DNA from: Gammaproteobacteria bacterium
Lineage (GTDB): Bacteria; Pseudomonadota; Gammaproteobacteria; SZUA-229
NCBI GenBank assembly: GCA_029882355.1
Contig: JAOUKV010000032.1
Span: 1-32,495 of the forward strand
Direction: 5' to 3'
DNA length: 32,495 bases
Made by a program: the position numbers and the translations under genes. A model generated the notes under the pieces. The model worked only from the letters and a program-made list of their open reading frames with translations. It searched no databases and had not been told where the DNA came from. Shown here in pieces: positions 7,792-14,496 of the stretch. Each line of letters starts with the position of its first letter. Position 1 is the stretch's first letter.

Positions 7792-9156
7792 CTAAAACCC
7801 CTCAAACCCCCCCCTAATATCCCGATGAATTTCAATCAACCTAACCTTGTTCTCTGCCGGCAATGTTTTTAATGCATTTATTCTCTTATCATAATCTTCG
7901 GTAACTTTTAGCAGTCGCTCAATAGAATTAAATAAGGCGTTTTTGCTGATGCCGAGGTTTTTACTAAAACGAAGGTAAGCTGTATTGAAATCGATCATTT
8001 TGCCATCGACTTCTTCGCCATAATTACCAAAACCCATTCCTGCTGGAAATAATGCGTTATGTATTGAATAGGCTCGCATTGGTACCGGATCATAGACAGG
8101 GGTGAATGAGAGTTTTCCATCACGCTCATAGATGGATAAATTTTCGAGATGTAAATCACCGTTGCCGGTTAACATCGCCATTATCAATCGTTCTAGCAAA
8201 TGTAATTTGGCCTGTTTGCGATCGGATACCAGTTGTACATAGGGATTGTCTATTGCTTGTCCTATATGGTCATAGGTCGTGCTGTAATGATTGGTAATTT
8301 TTTCATTACCTGATGCCAATATAGAGTAAATCGATTCCATAAAGACTGTGCCGCCATTTTTAATGCGATCAAAACGTTCTATCGCAATAGCATTTAGGTC
8401 ATTCACTTTAACTGGCCAGTATCTCGGTACATCAAAACCGGCATCATCATGCATTGCCAGTCCTAATGCCTCAAGCTCAATAATGCCGGGATACTGTGAT
8501 GTGTTTTCTAACTTGAGAATAATATCTGTACGATCGGTATCGCCAAATCGTGTTGGTAGACCAATACGTCCGTCCCAGCCGGCATGTTCAATAGATAGCG
8601 GAAGTTTCGGTATTGCACCACCAACCGATGGTGTTGGGCCGAGCACATCGATAAGAAATTCTGCATCACCATCAAACCAGGTCATGAATTCTTTTAAGCT
8701 AAAACCAAATTTTTTATCAAGCTCAACAAGTCCTTTCTTTGAGGGTGTTGAGTACCATTGCTGCGCTGCGCTATCACTTGCAAAGACATCCAGGTGGCCT
8801 ATGCCACCATGTCCTGCATTGATCAGGATATTCCAGTCAGTATCAAACCCCGGGTCTGGGTGAATATTAATTTTTTCCAGGTATTTCAATAAAAGTGCGC
8901 GTTGAAAATTGCGCTCTGCCCGTGATGGAATGAGGGATCTTATAGGCGGATGAAAATCAAAATATTCGGTACGGGGACGAACAATGGTACTGGTGAAATC
9001 TTTCGGAGGATAAGCTAATCCAAGACCAGGTAAATTAGTCTCGTCATAACCCGTTTCGTAGGTAAAGCGGCTCTCTATATCGGTAACACTCAAAGTACCC
9101 ATTTTAACGGGCTGTGTACCAAGACGGGTCCAAATTACAGCGTTGCGATCTTTCAT
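7792..9156 (-). CDS. hipA: HipA-family serine/threonine kinase toxin
   Basis: A 454-residue HipA-like kinase, the toxin of a type II toxin-antitoxin pair; in E. coli HipA inactivates glutamyl-tRNA synthetase, but the target here is not known. It shows the Ser-containing P-loop-like segment SVGGAIPK (177-184), ERFDR (260-264), the catalytic loop NGDLHLENLS (332-341, with D334 as presumed catalytic base) and the metal-binding VYD (354-356). The sequence departs from the E. coli type (TDAHGRN loop), so it belongs to another HipA subfamily. The HTH antitoxin gene ends 6 nt upstream and is cotranscribed in antitoxin-first order. All key residues are present, so the toxin is probably functional. 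Confidence 0.85.
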   Translation of the reverse strand: MKDRNAVIWTRLGTQPVKMGTLSVTDIESRFTYETGYDETNLPGLGLAYPPKDFTSTIVRPRTEYFDFHPPIRSLIPSRAERNFQRALLLKYLEKINIHPDPGFDTDWNILINAGHGGIGHLDVFASDSAAQQWYSTPSKKGLVELDKKFGFSLKEFMTWFDGDAEFLIDVLGPTPSVGGAIPKLPLSIEHAGWDGRIGLPTRFGDTDRTDIILKLENTSQYPGIIELEALGLAMHDDAGFDVPRYWPVKVNDLNAIAIERFDRIKNGGTVFMESIYSILASGNEKITNHYSTTYDHIGQAIDNPYVQLVSDRKQAKLHLLERLIMAMLTGNGDLHLENLSIYERDGKLSFTPVYDPVPMRAYSIHNALFPAGMGFGNYGEEVDGKMIDFNTAYLRFSKNLGISKNALFNSIERLLKVTEDYDKRINALKTLPAENKVRLIEIHRDIRGGFEGF

Positions 9157-9162
9157 GGCAAA

Positions 9163-9408
9163 TTAAAAGAGCTGGCCTTTTCTTACCAGCTCTGGAAGGT
9201 CAGTTGTATCGTCGACCCAAACAAGCTTCTTACCGACACTTTTGCCCAATTCAACAATGGTGCTAAGTTTCGCATCGTTTGCTTTCTTCAAGCGAGACAA
9301 GCCAACCTCACCGAGTGAGGATTTCTCTGCAAGGTCTTTTTGTTTCAAACCCTGCTCTTTTGCAGCTTGCAAAGCCTCATTAACCAATTTATGTAATATT
9401 GCGTCCAT
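9163..9408 (-). CDS. hipB: HipB-like XRE-family antitoxin
   Basis: An 81-residue helix-turn-helix protein of the XRE/Cro type (LKQKDLAEKSSLGEVGLSRLKK) followed by a short tail ending LPELVRKGQLF. By position and size it is the antitoxin and autorepressor of the HipA-like kinase 6 nt downstream. HipB-type antitoxins bind operator DNA as dimers; candidate operators lie at 9422-9534. No strong ribosome binding site is seen. Confidence 0.8.
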   Translation of the reverse strand: MDAILHKLVNEALQAAKEQGLKQKDLAEKSSLGEVGLSRLKKANDAKLSTIVELGKSVGKKLVWVDDTTDLPELVRKGQLF

Positions 9409-9561
9409 AAATTAACTCACATGATAATTAATAATAAAACATTACCTTAAATTAGCATTAAAAGCAATTTTAATAATTATCAACATTGTTAATTTATTCT
9501 ATTAAATAATATTTATTATCGTGTATGATAATTATATACCAGATATCACACCGCCAACCAA
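9409..9561. promoter_or_regulatory. AT-rich hipB upstream region with three TGATAATTA motifs
   Basis: This 153-bp gap between hipB and the end of nrtD is very AT-rich. The 9-mer TGATAATTA occurs at 9422-9430 (plus), 9474-9482 (minus orientation) and 9526-9534 (plus), with starts exactly 52 bp apart. A perfect inverted repeat ATTAAAA-GCAA-TTTTAAT spans 9457-9474. These are candidates for the HipB operator and the hipBA promoter. In so AT-rich a stretch, chance recurrence is possible. Confidence 0.45.
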
Positions 9562-10398
9562 TCAAGCAGCCTCCGCCCCCGCCACACTTAACCTGGGTGT
9601 TTCTTTTTCAACGGGCACATGCTGGCGCTCATAAAGAAAAGACAGCACGCGCTGACGATAGCGGTTGTATTCGGTATCATCGGCTAACTGCACACGATTA
9701 CGCGGGCGTTCCAGTTCGACTTTGAGTATTTCACCAATAGTGGCGGCGGGGCCGTTGGTCATCATGACGATGCGGTCGGACAGCAACACGGCTTCGTCAA
9801 CGTCATGAGTGATCATGATGACGGTGTTGTTGAGTTCGTTCTGAATTTCCATTAATGATTCCTGCATGTGCGCTCTGGTTAAAGCATCAAGCGCACCGAA
9901 GGGTTCGTCCATCAATAGAACTTTGGGTTGCATGGCGAGTGCGCGCGCAATACCGACGCGCTGTTTCATGCCGCCGGATATTTCGTCGGGGCGTTTGTGC
10001 ATGGCGTGCTCCATGTGCACCAGTTCGAGGTTGTGCTCAATCCAGTCTTTCATTTCGCTGTGGCTTTTTGTTTTACCAAATACCTGCTTCACTGCCAGTT
10101 CGACATTCTGGTAGGCGGTAAGCCATGGCAATAGCGAGTGGTTCTGGAAAACCACGGCGCGATCGGGGCCGGGCTCGTTCACTTCTTTGCCATCGAGCAC
10201 GACACCACCTTCGGTTGCCTGATGCAGACCTGCGACCACGTTCAGCACGGTGGACTTACCACAACCGGAGTGACCGATCAGTGAGACAAACTCGCCCTCT
10301 TCGATGATCAGGCTGACTTTATCTAGCGCCAGGAATGAACCCGTTGGCGTGGGGAATGCCATGGACACCTGTGAAATATTTAAATGTTCTTTTTTCAT
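9562..10398 (-). CDS. nrtD: Nitrate ABC transporter ATP-binding protein
   Basis: A 278-residue ABC ATPase of the nitrate/sulfonate/taurine importer class. Walker A GHSGCGKST lies at 42-50, Q-loop at VVFQNHSLLPW, signature SGGMKQRVGIARAL at 141-154, and Walker B LLMDEPFGALD at 161-171. It is a single-domain protein without the NrtC-type C-terminal nitrate-binding extension. It lies 21 nt after nrtB as the last gene of the nrtA-nrtB-nrtD operon; specificity for nitrate is inferred from the NrtA-like binding protein and nearby nasA/nirBD. Confidence 0.9.
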   Translation of the reverse strand: MKKEHLNISQVSMAFPTPTGSFLALDKVSLIIEEGEFVSLIGHSGCGKSTVLNVVAGLHQATEGGVVLDGKEVNEPGPDRAVVFQNHSLLPWLTAYQNVELAVKQVFGKTKSHSEMKDWIEHNLELVHMEHAMHKRPDEISGGMKQRVGIARALAMQPKVLLMDEPFGALDALTRAHMQESLMEIQNELNNTVIMITHDVDEAVLLSDRIVMMTNGPAATIGEILKVELERPRNRVQLADDTEYNRYRQRVLSFLYERQHVPVEKETPRLSVAGAEAA

Positions 10399-10419
10399 TA
10401 TTCTGTTTCCTTCAATTTT

Positions 10420-11385
10420 TTATCTCAGAATCGCACTTTTGTCCCAGGAAAACCGACGCTGCAACATCAGCATGGTTCTGTCGAGCATGAAGCCAACTAA
10501 GCCGATGGTGATCACGGCGACAATAATTCTGCCCAGTGAATTGGAACTGCCATTCTGGAATTCATCCCAGACAAATTTACCCAGGCCGGGATTTTGCGCC
10601 AGCATTTCAGCGGCGATCAAAACCATCCAGCCGATACTCAGGCTGAGGCGCAGGCCGGTGAAGATCATCGGCATGGATGAAGGCAGTACGATTTTATAAA
10701 TATTGGTGAACCAGTTCAGGCGTAGTACTTTGCTGACGTTGATTAAGTCTTTGTCCATCGATGAAACACCGACAGCGGTATTGATCAAGGTTGGCCACAT
10801 GCAACACAGGGTGACGGTGATCGCTGAAGTCACATAGGATTTTGAAAACATCGGGTCATCGGAAACATAAACCGCACTCACCACCATGGTAACAATCGGC
10901 AACCAGGCCAATGGTGACACTGGTTTTAATAATTGCACGATGGGATTGATGGCTTTGTACAGGCCATCACTCAGACCGGTAAGAATGCCGATGGGGATGG
11001 CAATCATGGATGCGATAACAAAACCGGTAAACACGGTCAGCAGGCTGGTAATAATCTGGTCAAAGAAGGTCGGCTTGCCGGTGTAGGGACGAATCTTTAT
11101 TTCTGCTTCTGGATTCTCCGCCAGTTTTTTTGCATTACGTTTTTCCTGGCGCTGGTAAAACGCAGTTTCTTTATCCCGTTCGGCAAAGTGTTCATCAAGC
11201 AGGTTACTGGCCTGCTGATAAACGGCGACGGGTCCGGGCAGCTGCCCCAGGGAAGTTTCGACCTGTGAAGCCGATGCGCTCCATAAGCCAAGAAATATCA
11301 TCATGGCGATTACCGGCAGTAACATCGAACGAATTAACTCGTTTGCCTGCTCTCGGCCAAAACCTTTTAAATTTGTTACAAACAT
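10420..11385 (-). CDS. nrtB: Nitrate ABC transporter permease
   Basis: A 321-residue inner-membrane permease of the nitrate/bicarbonate/taurine type. It has an N-terminal transmembrane helix (LLPVIAMMIFLGLWSAS), a charged periplasmic or loop insert, then the BPD-transporter core with several helices and the EAA-like loop AAEMLAQNPGLGKFVWDEF near residues 260-280 that docks onto the ATPase. It is flanked by nrtA and nrtD on the same strand and should form the membrane channel for nitrate import. Confidence 0.92.
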   Translation of the reverse strand: MFVTNLKGFGREQANELIRSMLLPVIAMMIFLGLWSASASQVETSLGQLPGPVAVYQQASNLLDEHFAERDKETAFYQRQEKRNAKKLAENPEAEIKIRPYTGKPTFFDQIITSLLTVFTGFVIASMIAIPIGILTGLSDGLYKAINPIVQLLKPVSPLAWLPIVTMVVSAVYVSDDPMFSKSYVTSAITVTLCCMWPTLINTAVGVSSMDKDLINVSKVLRLNWFTNIYKIVLPSSMPMIFTGLRLSLSIGWMVLIAAEMLAQNPGLGKFVWDEFQNGSSNSLGRIIVAVITIGLVGFMLDRTMLMLQRRFSWDKSAILR

Positions 11386-11404
11386 TACTCTCTCCGGTTA
11401 CTCA

Positions 11405-11431
11405 GGCGGCGCAGTGGTTAGCTGCACCGCC
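11405..11431 (-). other. Intercistronic hairpin between nrtA and nrtB
   Basis: GGCGG (11405-11409) and GCAG (11411-11414) pair with CTGC (11422-11425) and CCGCC (11427-11431) around a 7-nt loop, with one internal mismatch. No T-run follows in the direction of transcription, so it is not a terminator. Hairpins at this place in binding-protein operons typically protect the 3' end of the upstream cistron and raise binding-protein yield. Confidence 0.55.
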
Positions 11432-11448
11432 ATCATTTCTTGTAACAC

Positions 11449-12834
11449 TTATTTGATTTTATCTTTGCCTTTCAGCCCGATAGTTAAACTTTTCAGGTAG
11501 GCATTCGGTGTACTGCCGTCGAAAGTGACGTTATCGATAAATTCACTTTGTGGTGGACGGAAGCCGGTTTCCTTTTCAAAGTTTGGAAAATCTTTGGCAT
11601 CGGCCTTGCCTTCGGCGATCAACTCTTTGGCGGCGGCTGCGTAGATGTCCGGGCGGTAGACTTTTTTCGCCATGTCCTTATACCAGTCATCGGACTTGTA
11701 TTCTGAAATCTGTCCCCAGCGGCGCATCTGCGAGAGATACCAGACGGCATCGGAATAATACGGGTAGGTCGCGTTGTTGCGGAAGAACACGTTGAAGTCA
11801 GGCAGCGAACGCTTGTCGCCCTTTTCGTACTCGAAGGTGCCGGTCATGGAGTTGGCGATGACATCGTAATCAGCACCAACGTATTCTGGACGAGAAAGAA
11901 TTTTTGAGGCTTCTTTTCTGTTATCAAGCCCACCCTCGTCCAGCCATTGCGCCGCGCGGATCAAGGCCTTGACTACAGCTTTATGTGTGTTCGGGTATTT
12001 ATCCGCCCAGGCCCTGGATACACCAAAAACTTTTTCAGGATTGTCTTTCCAGATTTCGTAATCGGTAATCACCGGTACACCAATCCCTTTAAACACGGCC
12101 TGCTGGTTCCACGGCTCACCTACGCAATATCCGTCGATGGTGCCTGCTTCCATAGTGGCTGGCATTTGCGGCGGCGGGGTAACTGATAACAGAGCTTCGG
12201 CGTCGATGGTGCCGGAAGTGTCGCCTTTATGTGGTGCGTAGTATCCAGGGTGAATGCCGCCAGCCGCCAGCCAGTAACGTAATTCATAGTTATGAGTAGA
12301 GACGGGAAAGACCATACCCATTTTAAATGGCTTGCCCTCCTCCTTGTATTTTTCGACGACCGGTTTTAAATATTCCGCTTTGATGGGATGCACAGGTTTG
12401 CCATCTTTGTGTGGAATATTTTTCTTCATCTCCTGCCATACCTTGTTCGATACTGTGATCCCATTACCATTCAAGTCCATGGAGAATGCGGTAACCACTT
12501 CCGCCTTGGTACCAAAGCCAATGGTGGCTCCAAGTGGCTGACCGGCGAGCATGTGTGAGCCGTCGAGTTCGCCGTCGATGGTTCTATCCAGTAAAACTTT
12601 CCAGTTAGCCTGTGCTTCTAAAGTAACGTATAAACCTTCATCCTCGAAATAACCTTTTTCATAGGCAATAGCGAGTGGTGCCATATCGGTTAACTTGATA
12701 AAACCAAACTTTAGATCTTCCTTTTCAAGTCCTTTGGTTTCTGCAGACACACTCACTGCACCAGAAAGCATCAAGCTAGTAACTGCAAAACCTGTTGCTA
12801 TAGTTTTAATAAAATTACGTCGTGAAACTGACAT
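11449..12834 (-). CDS. nrtA: Periplasmic nitrate-binding protein, Tat signal
   Basis: A 461-residue solute-binding protein of the NrtA/CmpA type that captures nitrate and passes it to NrtB. The start at 12834 (GGGAG site upstream) gives [18 protein letters not shown], a textbook twin-arginine signal (SRRNFIK) with cleavage expected near VSVSAETKG. The mature protein has family features such as [21 protein letters not shown] and [18 protein letters not shown] longer frame reaching 12909 lacks a plausible signal. First gene of nrtA-nrtB-nrtD; preceded by a sigma-54-type promoter. Confidence 0.93.
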   Translation of the reverse strand: MSVSRRNFIKTIATGFAVTSLMLSGAVSVSAETKGLEKEDLKFGFIKLTDMAPLAIAYEKGYFEDEGLYVTLEAQANWKVLLDRTIDGELDGSHMLAGQPLGATIGFGTKAEVVTAFSMDLNGNGITVSNKVWQEMKKNIPHKDGKPVHPIKAEYLKPVVEKYKEEGKPFKMGMVFPVSTHNYELRYWLAAGGIHPGYYAPHKGDTSGTIDAEALLSVTPPPQMPATMEAGTIDGYCVGEPWNQQAVFKGIGVPVITDYEIWKDNPEKVFGVSRAWADKYPNTHKAVVKALIRAAQWLDEGGLDNRKEASKILSRPEYVGADYDVIANSMTGTFEYEKGDKRSLPDFNVFFRNNATYPYYSDAVWYLSQMRRWGQISEYKSDDWYKDMAKKVYRPDIYAAAAKELIAEGKADAKDFPNFEKETGFRPPQSEFIDNVTFDGSTPNAYLKSLTIGLKGKDKIK

Positions 12835-12905
12835 TATTCTCTCCCGTAAATCTCGATAAAAAAGCAACGATAAAAAAGAAGCTTCGCTCGAATTAATTTT
12901 TATTA

Positions 12906-12929
12906 GCACTGACCATGATTAGTCAGTGC
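12906..12929 (-). promoter_or_regulatory. Leader RNA hairpin at the 5' end of nrtA mRNA
   Basis: GCACTGAC (12906-12913) and GTCAGTGC (12922-12929) form a perfect 8-bp stem around an 8-nt loop. If transcription starts near 12934, as the -24/-12 element predicts, the hairpin occupies about +6 to +29 of the message. It might be an mRNA-stabilising structure or a target of a NasT/NasR-type ANTAR antiterminator. No convincing terminator follows: only a weak 4-bp stem before the T-run near 12870-12890 on the minus strand. Confidence 0.5.
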
Positions 12930-12944
12930 ACTTAGGAGTGTCAC

Positions 12945-12960
12945 TGCATGTACTGTGCCA
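12945..12960 (-). promoter_or_regulatory. Sigma-54 (RpoN) -24/-12 promoter of nrtA
   Basis: On the minus strand, TGGCACAGTACATGCA fits TGGCAC-N5-TTGCA with one mismatch and correct GG/GC spacing. The predicted start near 12934 leaves a leader of about 100 nt. A matching element precedes nirB, so both halves of the nitrate cluster seem to be under RpoN control. Confidence 0.75.
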
Positions 12961-13022
12961 ATTGCCGCACAGGCCTGTGTAATCGCTATTGCAGACGATC
13001 TACAGTGAAATTATTTTACTTC

Positions 13023-13071
13023 TGCACCATACTGGCATTTTAATAAACAGGTGTTGCACCTTTTTTGTGCC
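13023..13071. promoter_or_regulatory. NtrC-like enhancer region of nrtA
   Basis: Two TGCACC half-sites, at 13023-13028 and 13055-13060, lie about 95 and 130 bp upstream of the predicted nrtA start. The second reads TGCACC-TTTTT-TGTGCC, 10 of 12 against the NtrC dyad; the first has only a weak right half (GGCATT). Positions mirror the nirB control region. The following stretch, 13072-13316, shows no convincing gene or structure. Confidence 0.5.
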
Positions 13072-13316
13072 ACCAGGCTTAAACTATTAAAACTTATGAT
13101 GGGTTGGTGGGCATGGACAAATCTACCGGTGACTTTAGGATTATCAGGTAATCGAAAAATAAAAATGGAGCACATAAACGGCATCACTACTAATTTTGAT
13201 CGCGGCGCATATCTCAGTCTACTCTGGCAGTTTTAGAAGACAGATTGCTAAGGCCGTTTAGTGGTTTCCTGTTTTAACTCCTGGGCAGTCAGTTTTGCGA
13301 TATCACTAATCCCTAA

Positions 13317-13883
13317 TTAACCGACAATGTTGTGCTTGCCTATCAGGTGCACCGTGCTTGCCTGCGGGCCGTCATCACCCGCTTCCTCAGCAAACCGGAC
13401 TTTGTCACCTTCTTCTAGCGCATCGAAGTTGCCTTCGATTAGACTATTGCGATGAAAATATATTTCCCTGCCGTCGGAAGATTGTATCCGGCCATAGTCT
13501 TCATAAGGTACCAGCTCGAAAACCACACCATGAGGCGGAACTTCGTGATGCTTAACATCACCACGCTGCTTTCTGGAGAAATCCTGTAATTTTCTGCGTG
13601 CGGCATTGAAGGCATCACGAATAGCGACATATACATCTTCGTGAGCATGGTGCTCTTTCGGTGAACGGTTTACAACAAGTTCACCATTTGGCACCGTCAG
13701 GTCGATTCGAACATGGTAAAGCATACCCTTATGATGACGAGCATGTGGCGCTTCGACCATAACCTTACACGCCATGATCTGGTCATAGAACTCATCGAGT
13801 TTGGCGGCTTTTTCACGAATTTTTGCTTCTACAGCATCAGAGGGGGGGATATCACGGAAATTTACTTGCAAAGGCTGTCTCAT
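13317..13883 (-). CDS. Ribosome hibernation factor (HPF/RaiA) fused to cold-shock domain
   Basis: A 188-residue protein. Residues 1-105 are an S30AE (HPF/RaiA) domain that binds the small ribosomal subunit and blocks translation in stationary phase (LQVNFRDIPPSDAVEAKIRE, HHAHEDVYVAIRDAFNAARR). Residues about 125-185 form a cold-shock, OB-fold nucleic-acid-binding domain (YGRIQSSDGREIYFHRNSL). The start at 13883 has an ideal GGAGGT site 8 nt upstream; the ATG 15 nt further upstream overlaps that site and is unlikely. Monocistronic, convergent with nothing on the plus strand. An FNR/Anr-like box lies upstream. Confidence 0.88.
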   Translation of the reverse strand: MRQPLQVNFRDIPPSDAVEAKIREKAAKLDEFYDQIMACKVMVEAPHARHHKGMLYHVRIDLTVPNGELVVNRSPKEHHAHEDVYVAIRDAFNAARRKLQDFSRKQRGDVKHHEVPPHGVVFELVPYEDYGRIQSSDGREIYFHRNSLIEGNFDALEEGDKVRFAEEAGDDGPQASTVHLIGKHNIVG

Positions 13884-13973
13884 TAATCGAACCTCCATCA
13901 GTATTTATATTGAACTACATTCACATGGTATCTATATTTGCTCATCAAGTGTCCTTTTACATCAATCAATCAC

Positions 13974-13987
13974 TTGATATTGATTAA
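13974..13987. promoter_or_regulatory. FNR/Anr-like box upstream of the HPF-cold-shock gene
   Basis: TTGAT-ATTG-ATTAA matches the FNR dyad TTGAT-N4-ATCAA at 9 of 10 positions. It lies about 90 bp upstream of the start codon. More TTGAT/ATCAA half-sites occur close by (13944-13970). No clear -10 element at the ideal -41.5 distance was found, so regulation by oxygen is tentative. Confidence 0.4.
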
Positions 13988-14133
13988 GAAAACCCTGAAT
14001 AAATACCATCATATTTAAATATGCGTTTATGGCTTTCTACAACCATGCAAATAAACATATTATTTATAACGTCTTACTAAAACTGGTTTAGTACACTCAT
14101 ACTAACCCGAAAAATAAAACTAATTTCATTAGG

Positions 14134-14406
14134 CGTAATAGTGGTTATATTCATGGCTTCGAACTGGCGTTAGCTGAAACTGGCGACAAAGTCGATGGCG
14201 ATATGATTACTTACCGGCAACTCAGGGATACCGCCTGATCCCCGCACCGTGGTTCCATTCATCTGGATATTGGCCAGGCTATCGACCCGGAAACTATTAC
14301 CGATGAAAATAACAAGGACACATGGCATGTCGCTATTGGACTGCGCAACCGCAGCCGTGAGTTCATTTTACGTCACTGCGGTGAGCCGGATCTTTCCAGA
14401 AAATAG
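14134..14406 (+). pseudogene. Decayed coding remnant with internal TGA, family not recognised
   Basis: One reading frame with protein-like composition runs from about 14134 to TAG at 14404-14406, interrupted by TGA at 14236-14238. It reads as GYIHGFELALAETGDKVDGD before the stop and HRGSIHLDIGQAID and TWHVAIGLRNRSREFIL after it. There is no start codon or ribosome binding site at the left end, where the sequence turns AT-rich. I do not recognise the family. The rest of the 13900-14496 gap shows only the HPF control region and AT-rich sequence. Confidence 0.4.
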
Positions 14407-14483
14407 CCTTAAAAATCCAAAATATTCTCAATAACAGATCAATGTTTTTCTTCAGTGCGTTTCACCTGCCCACGGCTTCACTA

Positions 14484-14489
14484 TATAAT
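14484..14489 (+). promoter_or_regulatory. -10 hexamer of bioA, possible leaderless transcript
   Basis: A perfect TATAAT lies 7 nt before the chosen bioA ATG at 14497, so transcription would start at or next to the A of the ATG. The -35 region (TTCACC at 14461-14466, 17-bp spacer) is weak. No Shine-Dalgarno is visible and no BirA operator was found. Confidence 0.45.
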
Positions 14490-14496
14490 TCAGGCC

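Noticed and set aside
12854-12878. Direct repeat CGATAAAAAAG (two copies, 14-bp period) in the nrtA leader.
   Set aside because: Low-complexity A-rich sequence; no structural or regulatory role can be supported.
13051-13236. A 61-codon open frame upstream of nrtA on the plus strand.
   Set aside because: It overlaps the NtrC-like site, has no ribosome binding site and no recognisable protein features.
14134-14200. Faint likeness of the first part of the remnant (IHGFELAL) to FKBP/SlyD-type isomerases (IPGLEKAL).
   Set aside because: The match is limited to about eight residues and the downstream half does not fit that family.
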